NCBI GenBank assembly: GCA_964462125.1 | Contig: CAYWXT010000019.1 | Location: forward strand, 1-37,649 | Direction: 5' to 3' | Length of the DNA stretch: 37,649 nucleotides | From: JAWLFY01 sp964462125 | Lineage (GTDB): Bacteria > Planctomycetota > Planctomycetia > Pirellulales > Pirellulaceae | In this document: positions 8,096 to 16,124 of the stretch, piece by piece | Position numbering within the stretch: the stretch's first letter is position 1 | Layout: the number at the start of each line of letters is the position of its first letter | Program-made: the position numbers and the translations under genes | The notes under the pieces: generated by a model | The model's input: the letters and a program-made list of their open reading frames with translations, nothing else | Database searches by the model: none | Told to the model about the DNA's origin: nothing

Positions 8096-9540
8096 CAGAC
8101 GGACACCGTGTGGGGCGGGTGGGGATCGTGTGGGTTTTCGTTCGCCGTGTTTGGGTTTGCCGAGCTTTTGTTGTTCGGCTCCGCGTTGATCGGCAGCTCT
8201 GGGCGTGCTTCGGATTCCAGGATCTGTCGAAACGCGGTTGGTTGTGTGGAGCCGTTTTCGGCGGGATCGCCTCGGTGTTGATCACGGCACTTGTGCAGGG
8301 GGTCGATGGATTCATCGAGTTCGAGCGCGGTTTTCGCGAGTGATTTCATGGCCCAGCGAGCCCCTTCTGCCTGATCGCGGTCGGCCTTTGCCAGTTCCGA
8401 GATCTGCTCGACCGCGAGCACAACTTCCTGAGCCAGCTGCCGCTGTTGGGCGCCGGTGGCGGTGATTTTTTTGGCTTGTGTGGCATCGGCGTCCAGGTTG
8501 CGGCTGATTTTCTCGAGCACTCCTTCGGCCGCAGTCCCTAAGCTGCTCTCGGACTCGACGTCGGTCCGTTCTTGAACCAGGCGTGCGATCGACTCCTGCG
8601 TTTGCATCTGCAGTGCTTCGAGCAGGACAGTCACTTCGCGGGTCGCCTGAGACTGCTGTTCGGCAAGCTTGCGGACTTCGTCGGCGACGATCGCGAAGCC
8701 TCGGCCGTGCTCCCCGGCGCGGACTGACTCGACGGCGGCGTTGAGCGCGAGCAGATCGGTTCGTCCCGCCAGGTCAGCGATGCTGTCGACGATCGATCGG
8801 ATTTGGCGGGTGGGGTCATCGAGTGCTCGTAGCTTCCGCTCACTCGCCTCGGACCGCGTACGCATCCGTTCCATCCCTTGAGTGATCTCCTGCACCATCC
8901 GCAGCGCCTCGCCGATGGTTTGGCCGTTCTCAGCGACTCGGACGTGAATCTGTTCTGTTTCCTTGCATACCGAGTCGATGCTGGCGGTCAGTTGTTCGAC
9001 ATAGGTACTCGTTTTGACGACCGCGTTGCCTTGAACTTCCGCATTTTGGGCAACCGCCTGTGTGCAGCGGCCGATCTCCACCGTGCTCTGCTCGATCTGG
9101 GAGAGCAGGCGCTGGAGCCGCTGACCGATGCCGGACAACACGCTTCGCAGCTGCGAGCCGGTGACCGGATTCCCACTCACGCGGCGGTCAAGCAACGTCA
9201 GAATCGCTTGCAGTTCCCGTGCCTGTTCCCGACTGTTGGCGGCAACCTCATCCCAGTGGGAGACGTGTTGCGACAGGGCACCGAGGGCATCGTCGAATTC
9301 GAGCAATCCGAACTGTGGTACCTCGGATTGGCCTGCTTTGGCAGCGATCTCGGGGATCCACTGCAGCGCCGCGGTGAGGCGGCGCGACAGCAGCAAGGTG
9401 CTTCCCGCAACCACGGCGACGACGGCGACAGCGCCGGCGGCGATGCTCCAACCGCCAACGTAAACCGCCGTCAACGCCGCGACCGCCGTCACGGTCGACG
9501 CCATGGTGTGACTGATCAGTAGGATCGTGTTGGTTTTCAA
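8095..9540 (-). CDS. Methyl-accepting chemotaxis protein without an extracytoplasmic sensor domain
   Basis: 481 aa. Two hydrophobic segments (about 5-29 and 31-52) are separated by almost nothing, so only a tiny periplasmic loop is possible. The rest is cytoplasmic and helical. The signalling tip is clear at about 254-295: ADLAGRTDLLALNAAVESV, RAGEHGRGFAIVADEVRKLA. The tail is Asn/Pro/His-rich. The start is TTG at 9540, overlapping the TGA of cheW (TTGA), with AAGGA 7 nt upstream supporting it. Without a sensory loop it must sense through the membrane, through its cytoplasmic N-terminal region, or through a partner. PilJ-type or array-organising roles are possible. The next gene is cheA with a one-base overlap, so receptor, adaptor and kinase form one translational unit. 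Confidence 0.92.
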   Translation of the reverse strand: MKTNTILLISHTMASTVTAVAALTAVYVGGWSIAAGAVAVVAVVAGSTLLLSRRLTAALQWIPEIAAKAGQSEVPQFGLLEFDDALGALSQHVSHWDEVAANSREQARELQAILTLLDRRVSGNPVTGSQLRSVLSGIGQRLQRLLSQIEQSTVEIGRCTQAVAQNAEVQGNAVVKTSTYVEQLTASIDSVCKETEQIHVRVAENGQTIGEALRMVQEITQGMERMRTRSEASERKLRALDDPTRQIRSIVDSIADLAGRTDLLALNAAVESVRAGEHGRGFAIVADEVRKLAEQQSQATREVTVLLEALQMQTQESIARLVQERTDVESESSLGTAAEGVLEKISRNLDADATQAKKITATGAQQRQLAQEVVLAVEQISELAKADRDQAEGARWAMKSLAKTALELDESIDPLHKCRDQHRGDPAENGSTQPTAFRQILESEARPELPINAEPNNKSSANPNTANENPHDPHPPHTVSV

Positions 9541-10094
9541 GACTCGTTCCTTGCGGTGCTATTGAGTTGACGACGGGTTTCGGCCAGGATTTGCCAGCTG
9601 TCCAGCAAGAACTGCTGGGCCAAGCGGAAGACCCCGTTGGGATCAAGAACCCGGACGATCTGGTCGCGGCAGGTAGCCGTGCCCAGGATGGGGGAACGGG
9701 GGATCGGGGATTGGGAACTCTCCGACCGGTAATCGGGATGGATCAGCGTCTCAAGCGACTCCAACGCCACCACCTCATCGACCAGTAGCGCCCAGTGCCC
9801 TCCGGCGCCTTCGATGACCAGCACCTTCTGATTTTCGCCGCTGCCTTCGGCCGGTTCTTGAAGCAGCGCGCCGAGCCGCAACACGGGGACGAACTCGCTC
9901 CTCACGTGACACAATCCGGCCAGCGACCGGTGGCTGGCGGGTACCGAAACGATTTCGGAGGCCGGCACGATTTCACGCACCGCCGTCGCTGGGATCGAAA
10001 ACCACCCAGAGCCGATGCGGAACACGCAGTGCTTGTCGTCTCCTGCGATGTCTCGGATCGCGGAATCGAGGTAGGTCGTCGGGTGACTCGGCAT
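9537..10094 (-). CDS. cheW: CheW adaptor protein
   Basis: 185 aa, within the range for single-domain CheW proteins. The CheW fold is recognisable: CVFRIGSGWFSIPATAVREI, SLAGLCHVRSEFVPVLRLG, VLVIEGAGGHWALLVDEVVA and the final RVLDPNGVFRLAQ. An insertion rich in Ser/Pro (about 122-135) precedes the last strands. The protein couples the MCP to CheA in a chemosensory array at the inner membrane. It starts with ATG about 100 nt downstream of the small hypothetical gene, and its stop overlaps the TTG start of the MCP gene. Confidence 0.93.
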   Translation of the reverse strand: MPSHPTTYLDSAIRDIAGDDKHCVFRIGSGWFSIPATAVREIVPASEIVSVPASHRSLAGLCHVRSEFVPVLRLGALLQEPAEGSGENQKVLVIEGAGGHWALLVDEVVALESLETLIHPDYRSESSQSPIPRSPILGTATCRDQIVRVLDPNGVFRLAQQFLLDSWQILAETRRQLNSTARNES

Positions 10095-10165
10095 GTCGGT
10101 GAATCTCGTTTGCGGACTGCGGCTTGTTCGGTGAGCTGTCCGCGAAGGGGGTGGACGTGAAGCAA

Positions 10166-10201
10166 GTTCGAATGGGGGTCAGAGTTCGAACGGGGTCAGG
10201 G
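10166..10201. repeat. Imperfect direct repeat gttcgaa-ggggtcag (2 copies)
   Basis: Two adjacent copies, gttcgaatgggggtcaga at 10166-10183 and gttcgaacggggtcaggg at 10184-10201. The second copy runs into the stop codon region of the small hypothetical gene. The element lies in the only sizeable gap inside the chemosensory operon. It resembles short intergenic ggggtcag-type repeats seen elsewhere in bacteria, but no transposase is nearby. Confidence 0.7.
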
Positions 10202-10531
10202 CTTTTGCAGGCGAGCGGCCAGCCGCTGCTTGATTTCGTGCAGTCGGCTGAGGGCGTCATCGGATGACGACGCTGAATCGTCACACTCCAGGGGCATTCC
10301 AGCGGCAGGGGTGGTTTCCTGCATCACCCGTTCCAGAGGTGATGCGTTGGTCGGATCCGCCGCAGCACCATTCCCGCAACCGCCCAGTCTTCGCCGGGTA
10401 CGGGCAAAAAAATCGCGAATCTCGGCAGCCCAATCATCGATTTGCTCGGGTGTCACGCTCGGCTCGGCGGTCGCCACCGGCGTGGCGACCGAACCGGAAT
10501 CATCGTGTCGCATATGGGATTCGTTTGTCAT
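10196..10531 (-). CDS. Small hypothetical protein of the chemosensory operon
   Basis: 111 aa, family not recognised. Acidic and Ser/Thr-rich, with one predicted helix in the middle (QIDDWAAEIRDFFARTRRRL) and one at the C-terminus (DALSRLHEIKQRLAARLQK), the rest probably disordered. There is no signal peptide, membrane segment or known motif. It starts with ATG at 10531, with AAGGA about 10 nt upstream; the 12-mer gcaaggaacgag in this leader also occurs ahead of the MCP start. It sits between the CheY-like gene and cheW, all on one strand, which supports it being a real gene. A CheA/CheW/receiver-binding accessory peptide is possible but not shown. Confidence 0.6.
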   Translation of the reverse strand: MTNESHMRHDDSGSVATPVATAEPSVTPEQIDDWAAEIRDFFARTRRRLGGCGNGAAADPTNASPLERVMQETTPAAGMPLECDDSASSSDDALSRLHEIKQRLAARLQKP

Positions 10532-10546
10532 CGGAGCTCGTTCCTT

Positions 10547-10580
10547 GCAATCAGGTCAACGCAGCAATCAGGTCAACGCA
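10547..10580. repeat. Perfect 17-bp tandem duplication at the end of the CheY-like gene
   Basis: gcaatcaggtcaacgca occurs at 10547-10563 and again at 10564-10580. The right copy contains the stop codon (TGA on the minus strand) and last codons of the receiver gene; the left copy lies in the spacer before the next gene. It looks like a recent slippage duplication. Confidence 0.9.
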
Positions 10581-10975
10581 ACGTCGAGCTGTGGTCGCTG
10601 GCCACCCTCGCGATCCAGGAGGACGCGAACGGTGTGGATCAGCTTCTCCGGCTGGACTGGCTTGCGGAGATACGCCCCGAGTTGGTTGCCGAGTGCGTTG
10701 AGGTGTGGCCCGTCGTCGTGGGTCAGCAGGACGATGGGGATCTGGCTGTACGGCGGCTTCAATGAGAGCAGCTGTTCGCATGCCTCATAGCCGTCCATGC
10801 CCGGCATGTGGATATCGAGCACGACCAGATCGGGGCGTTCGGATACGACCGCCTCGACCGCCTCGCGGCCATCGACCGCCAGCGACACGGCAAAGCCGGC
10901 CTGCTGGAGAATTTGCCGAAGCAGCGTCCGCACCGTGCGGCTATCATCGGCGACAACGATCAGCGGCTGGGACAT
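10568..10975 (-). CDS. Single-domain response regulator (CheY/PilH-like)
   Basis: 135 aa, a stand-alone receiver. Acidic pair in VADDSRTVRT, phosphoacceptor D54 (LVVLDIHMPGMDGYEAC), Thr in VLLTHDDG, and Lys in YLRKPVQPEK are all in place, so it should be phosphorylated, most simply by the CheA of this operon. I chose ATG at 10975 because GGGAGGG precedes it by about 4-5 nt; an upstream in-frame ATG at 10996 would add 7 residues. It is the first gene of the chemosensory operon. There is no output domain, so it acts by protein contact (motor, pilus or a kinase phosphate sink). Confidence 0.92.
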   Translation of the reverse strand: MSQPLIVVADDSRTVRTLLRQILQQAGFAVSLAVDGREAVEAVVSERPDLVVLDIHMPGMDGYEACEQLLSLKPPYSQIPIVLLTHDDGPHLNALGNQLGAYLRKPVQPEKLIHTVRVLLDREGGQRPQLDVALT

Positions 10976-11045
10976 GGGGCCCTCCCGGGGAGCCAAATGG
11001 TGGGGTGCCGCGTCGTGATTCTGGAAACGGCGGACGATCCGACGG

Positions 11046-11058
11046 CACGTACTACGTG
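11046..11058. promoter_or_regulatory. Perfect palindrome upstream of the chemosensory operon (candidate operator)
   Basis: CACGTA-C-TACGTG, two 6-bp arms around one base, about 70 bp upstream of the first start codon of the operon. The location fits a transcription factor site, but no regulator is identified and a chance palindrome cannot be excluded. Confidence 0.35.
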
Positions 11059-11140
11059 AAAAATGGGTTACCCGGGGCGCTAGTCAAGCTGGACGAGAGC
11101 AAAACCGCTGGGAACGACGCCCCCTTTTGGGGGTCAATGC

Positions 11141-11172
11141 AAAAACGCCGGAGAGCGTGGCTCTCCGGCGTT
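11141..11172 (-). terminator. Intrinsic terminator of the metalloprotease gene
   Basis: On the minus strand a 12-bp perfect stem (arms 11144-11155 and 11161-11172, 5-nt loop) is followed by TTTTT. It lies 30 nt beyond the metalloprotease stop codon and separates it from the chemosensory operon. Confidence 0.9.
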
Positions 11173-11201
11173 CACGTGGTTGAGTCAACTTCGAGAAGGG
11201 A

Positions 11202-14093
11202 CTATTCCGACTCAGGGGGCTCCTCACCGAATCGCATGATCATCACCGGGGCATCCGCGGAACCGGCGTTGTACGTGTAGCTTGCGTTCAATGCCCGGGT
11301 GATCCGTTCCTGGGACTCGGTTAGATGCGACAACGTGTAGGCGTCCATCTTCTGTTCGCATCGCTCAAGGGAGGTTTCGATTCGCCCAGCCAGTTGACGC
11401 AGCTCCATTCGTGCCAAGTTGCTGATCGGTTTGTACGCCGCGGTATCGGACTCGTCCTCCAAGACCAAATCGATCAATCGCAGCAGATGCTCCCGCTGGA
11501 GGTTTCGCCTGAGCGAGCTGATCATGGGCCGGCGGTCGTTGCGGTCATCCGGGCACTCCTCATCAAGTTCGTTCCAAACCGAGCCCCCCACCGTTTTGAG
11601 CAGCTCGGGCAGGGTCAAGGCGTCCTGGTCGCTGGGCAATCGGATCTCGTTGTCGTAGACCCGGCGGAGCGTGGTCGGATTCATCAGCAACGTCAGCGCG
11701 GACGCTTGCATGCCCAAAACCCGGTCGTGAATCGGCCACGTCGCTTCGTTCGACAGCGACCTGTGGACGCCACCATCGAGCCACTTGTCAACGCTCATGT
11801 GCTCCAGCAATTCGGGGGTCAGTCCATACGCCTGGTCCCGAAATGCAGTTTCGATCACGAACTGCAGCGCCGCCCGCTGTTGCTCGGCCGGGACGACCTC
11901 GACCGGCGGACGGTCACCCGGGTCTCCTTTTTTGTCTCGATTCACGAAAGCGCCACCGACCCAGTTGGCCATCATGCTGACCGCTCGCATCTGAATCCCG
12001 AGGGTCAACTCGTAGCCGCGGCGCGCTTTGGACCAACTGTCGCCCTCTTTGACGAGCTTTTCCAAGATCCGGCCGCGGTACAGTTCGACCAACTTCATCT
12101 GTTCGACCCCATACTGCAGCGGCTCCGACGAGAAATCGTATCGCCGCGCCAGCGGGTCAGGGCCGCTGGTATCTTCGTCGGTGGCGTATTGCAACGCCGG
12201 TTCATTGCATCGTTTCAGGATCTCCGGAAGCTTCTTGTCATCGAAGGTGTAGCCGTACTCGATCGCCCAGTAGTCGTACGGTCCGATGTCGATCATCGCA
12301 TAGTCGCCCTGAACGTCACCCGCTTCGTAACGGTAATTGATCGGCGCGTAATCCATCACGGACGACGCAAACGTCGTCTCGCCTTTGACCCCCTCACTAT
12401 TGATCTCATCGAGCGGTAGGTGCGCCGACGCCTTGAAGTTGTGACGCAGTCCGAGGGTATGGCCGACCTCGTGAGCGACGAGATCGGCGAGCAGCGGGCC
12501 GACAAACCATTCCGGAATGCCGTCCAACAGATCCGCTTCATCCTCGGGCTCATCCTCGGCGATGTCCTCGTCGTCGGCGCCCTCATCGTCCTCGTCTTCT
12601 TTCTTTTTCTTTTCCTTTTCCTTCTCGGCCTCTTCATCGGCGGCCAGCATGAAGGCCCAGTTCATGCGGGCCAAGGCGAGGTCGAGGCTCCGTCCGCTGG
12701 CGGCCATGCAGAACCCATTCTTTTGGCTGATGTGGCCATACAACCCGTCGTATTCGTCATCGCCGAGCAACGCTGGGTCTGCCTGGGCCATCCCGAAGCC
12801 GGCCATCGGTTGCCGGGATTCGCGCGCGTAGCGGTCCCGAAGAGAGTTCGCCTGTTCCGCCGGCGCCAAGCGTACCCGCGGGTCCCAGCGGGGACGCTTG
12901 CCCAGCCACGCGAGTGTTTCAGCGCTGGCCCCCTCCATCGCTAATTGGGGCATCAAATCGTGGTAGTTGAAGTTGAAGTGCCGGATCCAACCATCGGTGA
13001 GGATGATGTCGGCGTCGAGAATCTGGCCTGTCTCCGGATGCACGCGGCTTGGGCCGATCGCCGTGCCGACGTCGTTGTTGAGCCAGCGAATGAAGTTGTA
13101 GCGAACGTCTTCGGGGTCTTTTTCCATGTGCGCCCCGCTCGAGGCGTCCTGGTACTCGATCACAATGGCATCCGCGATGCCGACCTTCTCGAATGCTTGG
13201 TTCCAGTAATCGACCCCCGCTTTGATCCAACGCCGATAGCGAACCGGCGCGGTGTGTTCGACGAAGAACCGGATGGGCTCTTCGGGGGGGCTGAGTTTGA
13301 GTTTCGGGTCCCGCTTCTCCAGATGCCAGCGGTTGACGTAACGCACCCGAGTTTCGTCGTCGTCGTACTTGCCCAAGTCCTGGAAGGAGGTGGTGAAGTA
13401 GCCAACCCGCTCGTCCGCCTCCCGAGGCTTGAAGGAAGACTTCGCCGGCGGCACTTCGCTAATCGAGTAATGCAGTGTTTGCAGCTGACCGTTTTGACCG
13501 ACGATCTCAAACGACAACTCGATGTTGTCAGGAAACAGCTTGGCCGATTCGATCTTCATGATCCGCGGGTTGGAGATTCGAACCGAGGACCCGAAGAAGC
13601 GGCTGGCGTTGTCGTTGCCCACCAGCAACGCGTCGAGGTCAACGACTGGACCGCGTTTCGGACCCATCGCCAGGATCGGGACATCGAGCAACACGCGGTC
13701 GGTGAACAACCGCTTCACCGAGGACTTCGCCTCCGGTTCCCCCGTTGCTTGCACCGACAGGTTGGGAACGACCAAGGCAAGTCGGTCGTCATACTTCCGC
13801 CACTGCACGACCCAATCCCCCGACTGCAGCCCGGCATAGCGATCGCCGCTGCTGACGGTCAAAGCCAAAAAGTAGCGTTTCGAAGCGAAGTTCTTGGGGA
13901 GCTCTCCGATCAGTTGAGAGTCCTTCTCGTGTTTCCAAATGTCGAATAGTCCCTTCGGGTTCTGCTGGTCCGAGACGGGAACCTTCGTATAACCCTCCGA
14001 CACCTTGTCAAAGCTAGGCAAATCGGCGACCGCGGTGGGGGACGCCGCAATGGCCGCGAGAACCGCGGCGATCAGGCAAAACGTGGCTTTCAT
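11202..14093 (-). CDS. Secreted zinc-dependent metalloprotease (DUF5117/DUF4953 type)
   Basis: 963 aa from ATG at 14093; a TTG at 14108 would add five residues and looks less likely. A signal peptide is clear (MKATFCLIAAVLAAIAAS). The metzincin-like zinc site is HEVGHTLGLRH (H541, E542, H545, H551), in a large protein whose preceding region (FFVEHTAPVRYRRWIKAGV, YWNQAFEKVG, RYNFIRWL) matches DUF5117/DUF4953 proteases. Just before the zinc helix lies a very charged low-complexity insert (EKEKEKKKKEDEDDE, then a run of Asp/Glu; bases about 12,530-12,640). The likely role is periplasmic or extracellular protein degradation. It is a single-gene unit with its own terminator, divergent from glyA. 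Confidence 0.9.
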   Translation of the reverse strand: MKATFCLIAAVLAAIAASPTAVADLPSFDKVSEGYTKVPVSDQQNPKGLFDIWKHEKDSQLIGELPKNFASKRYFLALTVSSGDRYAGLQSGDWVVQWRKYDDRLALVVPNLSVQATGEPEAKSSVKRLFTDRVLLDVPILAMGPKRGPVVDLDALLVGNDNASRFFGSSVRISNPRIMKIESAKLFPDNIELSFEIVGQNGQLQTLHYSISEVPPAKSSFKPREADERVGYFTTSFQDLGKYDDDETRVRYVNRWHLEKRDPKLKLSPPEEPIRFFVEHTAPVRYRRWIKAGVDYWNQAFEKVGIADAIVIEYQDASSGAHMEKDPEDVRYNFIRWLNNDVGTAIGPSRVHPETGQILDADIILTDGWIRHFNFNYHDLMPQLAMEGASAETLAWLGKRPRWDPRVRLAPAEQANSLRDRYARESRQPMAGFGMAQADPALLGDDEYDGLYGHISQKNGFCMAASGRSLDLALARMNWAFMLAADEEAEKEKEKKKKEDEDDEGADDEDIAEDEPEDEADLLDGIPEWFVGPLLADLVAHEVGHTLGLRHNFKASAHLPLDEINSEGVKGETTFASSVMDYAPINYRYEAGDVQGDYAMIDIGPYDYWAIEYGYTFDDKKLPEILKRCNEPALQYATDEDTSGPDPLARRYDFSSEPLQYGVEQMKLVELYRGRILEKLVKEGDSWSKARRGYELTLGIQMRAVSMMANWVGGAFVNRDKKGDPGDRPPVEVVPAEQQRAALQFVIETAFRDQAYGLTPELLEHMSVDKWLDGGVHRSLSNEATWPIHDRVLGMQASALTLLMNPTTLRRVYDNEIRLPSDQDALTLPELLKTVGGSVWNELDEECPDDRNDRRPMISSLRRNLQREHLLRLIDLVLEDESDTAAYKPISNLARMELRQLAGRIETSLERCEQKMDAYTLSHLTESQERITRALNASYTYNAGSADAPVMIMRFGEEPPESE

Positions 14094-14191
14094 ACCGATA
14101 ACACTCAAGGCAAGAGAAAACGATTCCTGAAGCCTAGGTTACCGAATCCGGCTCCTCCCGTCGTGAAAAAAATGGCGGGGGAGCCGCTACA

Positions 14192-14220
14192 TTGACGGTT
14201 TTTCCTCACCAGCGGACAAT
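14192..14220 (+). promoter_or_regulatory. Candidate sigma70-like promoter of glyA
   Basis: TTGACG at 14192-14197 and GACAAT at 14215-14220, separated by 17 bp and ending 49 bp before the glyA ATG. Hexamers match the consensus only partly. Confidence 0.35.
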
Positions 14221-14269
14221 CGGGGCTTCGTGTCCTTCTGTCCCCACCCCCATGAGCCCTGATCCCTGA

Positions 14270-15535
14270 ATGAACCCTCTGCAAAAACAAGATCCCCAGA
14301 TTTGGGAAGCGATTGAAGCTGAGGCCCTCCGCCAACAGGAGGGGTTGGAGATGATCGCCAGCGAAAACTACACGAGCTTGCCGATCATGCAAGCCGCCGG
14401 CAGCGTGTTGACCAACAAGTACGCCGAGGGCTATCCCGGACGACGATACTATGGGGGCTGCGAACACGTTGACGTTGTCGAAACGTTGGCGATCGACCGG
14501 GCCAAGACGTTGTTCGGCGCTGAGGCGGCCAATGTCCAGCCGCACAGTGGATCGCAGGCGAACACGGCCGTCTACCTCGCCGCGCTCGAACCGGGCGACA
14601 AGGTGCTCGGTCTGGACTTGGCCCAAGGCGGGCACCTGACTCACGGCATGAAGTTGAACATCAGCGGCCGGCTGTTCGAGTTCCACAGCTACGGCGTCTC
14701 CCCGGAGACCCACCGGATCGACTTCGATCAGATCGCATCGCTGGCCCGGGAGCATCGTCCCAAGCTGATCGTCGCCGGGGCCAGCGCCTACCCGCGGGAA
14801 ATCCCCCACGAGCGTTTCAAAGAGATTGCCGACGAGGTGGGGGCCAAGTTGATGGTCGATATGGCCCACTACGCTGGCTTGGTCGCGGCCGGGGTCCACA
14901 ACAATCCGGTTCCGGTCGCGGACTATGTCACCACCACGACCCACAAGACGCTCCGCGGTCCCCGCAGTGGGCTGATTCTGTGCAAGCAAGAGCACCTCAA
15001 GCTGGTCAACCGAAACGTCTTTCCGGGAACCCAAGGGGGCCCGCTGATGCATATCATCGCCGGCAAGGCAGTCTGTTTTGCCGAAGCGATGACCGACGAG
15101 TTCCGCGCCTACGGCCGCGCCGTGGTCGACAATGCACAGACGCTCGCCGGTGCCCTGCTCGATGCTGGGCTTCCCCTGGTCAGCGGCGGGACCGACAACC
15201 ACTTGCTGTTGGTCGATGTCACCGCCGTGGGATTGGGGGGCAAGAGAGCCGAAGCGGTGCTTGACCGCTGTGGCATCACCGTCAACATGAATATGATTCC
15301 CTTTGACCAGCGCAAGCCCATGGATCCCTCCGGAATTCGCATCGGCACCCCCGCCCTGACCACCCGTGGCATGGGGCCGGACGAGATGACCCGCATCGGC
15401 AGGTGGATCTATCGGGCTCTGACCCACAGCGAGGATGACGCCGCCCTGGAGAAGATCCGCGCCGAGGTGAAGGAGCTCTGCGAGTCCTTCCCGGTCCCCG
15501 CCGGTCGGCTGGCTGCGGCCGAACCGATCGCTTGA
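14270..15535 (+). CDS. glyA: Serine hydroxymethyltransferase
   Basis: 421 aa, the usual length. It converts serine and tetrahydrofolate to glycine and methylene-tetrahydrofolate using pyridoxal phosphate. Hallmarks: EGLEMIASENYTS near the N-terminus, NKYAEGYPGRRYYGGCE, VQPHSGSQAN, the LMVDMAHYAGLVAAG block, and the PLP lysine in TTTTHKTLRGPRSG. The C-terminal folate-binding part (GIRIGTPALTTRGM) is complete. It starts at the first ATG and is probably its own transcription unit, with the response regulator gene 76 nt downstream possibly co-transcribed. Confidence 0.98.
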   Translation: MNPLQKQDPQIWEAIEAEALRQQEGLEMIASENYTSLPIMQAAGSVLTNKYAEGYPGRRYYGGCEHVDVVETLAIDRAKTLFGAEAANVQPHSGSQANTAVYLAALEPGDKVLGLDLAQGGHLTHGMKLNISGRLFEFHSYGVSPETHRIDFDQIASLAREHRPKLIVAGASAYPREIPHERFKEIADEVGAKLMVDMAHYAGLVAAGVHNNPVPVADYVTTTTHKTLRGPRSGLILCKQEHLKLVNRNVFPGTQGGPLMHIIAGKAVCFAEAMTDEFRAYGRAVVDNAQTLAGALLDAGLPLVSGGTDNHLLLVDVTAVGLGGKRAEAVLDRCGITVNMNMIPFDQRKPMDPSGIRIGTPALTTRGMGPDEMTRIGRWIYRALTHSEDDAALEKIRAEVKELCESFPVPAGRLAAAEPIA

Positions 15536-15611
15536 CCGCACGGTTCGGCGGAGACCATGTCGCCGCGACCCTGATGACGCACGCCGCTTCCCCGTCACCT
15601 GACCCGACGCT

Positions 15612-16097
15612 ATGCCCCGAATCCTGATCGCTGACGACAACGCCGCCAACCGAGAGCTGCTCGAAGCCTACCTGGCTAGCTTCGACTGTGAGCTCGAGAC
15701 GGCCGTTGACGGCCAAGACACCCTGGCGAAGGTCACCAGCTTTGCCCCCGATCTGGTGCTGCTCGATGTGATGATGCCCAAGCTCAGCGGCTTCGAAGTC
15801 TGCAAACAGCTCAAGGACAATCCTCAGACCGCCCGCGTGATGGTCCTGATGGTCACCGCCTTGAACGAGCTCGGGGATATCGAGCGGGCTGTCCAAGCAG
15901 GGACCGATGACTTCCTCAGCAAGCCGATCAACAAAGTCGAACTGCTCAAGCGGGTCGAGAACATGCTCAAGTGGCGAGGGACGGAGGACGAGCTGGAGCG
16001 GTTGCGGCGATACATCCAGGACATTGAGGACCAGCAGCGGAGCCGGCAATTCCCGGCATCGAGCGAAGGTCCCGAGGGGGCGCAGAGTTCGGTTTGA
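15612..16097 (+). CDS. Response regulator (receiver + short coiled-coil tail)
   Basis: 161 aa. A full receiver with acidic pair in IADDN, phosphoacceptor D52 (LVLLDVMMPKLSGFEVC), Thr in LMVTALNE and Lys in FLSKPINKVE. The last about 40 residues are a helix (EDELERLRRYIQDIEDQQRS) and a short flexible end, with no DNA-binding domain. It converges on the PAS-GAF-receiver gene with only 27 nt between the stops. The partner kinase is not evident here; phosphorylation from another locus is likely. Confidence 0.9.
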   Translation: MPRILIADDNAANRELLEAYLASFDCELETAVDGQDTLAKVTSFAPDLVLLDVMMPKLSGFEVCKQLKDNPQTARVMVLMVTALNELGDIERAVQAGTDDFLSKPINKVELLKRVENMLKWRGTEDELERLRRYIQDIEDQQRSRQFPASSEGPEGAQSSV

Positions 16098-16124
16098 AAG
16101 GCGGTTCGGCCGGAGAGGTGGCGG

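Noticed and set aside
11119..11133. ccccc-tttt-ggggg hairpin near the protease terminator
   Set aside because: Short stem without a T-tract; the neighbouring 12-bp hairpin fully explains termination.
14105..15649. Long minus-strand open frame (514 codons)
   Set aside because: It is the antisense shadow of glyA; high GC removes stops and the translation has no family features.
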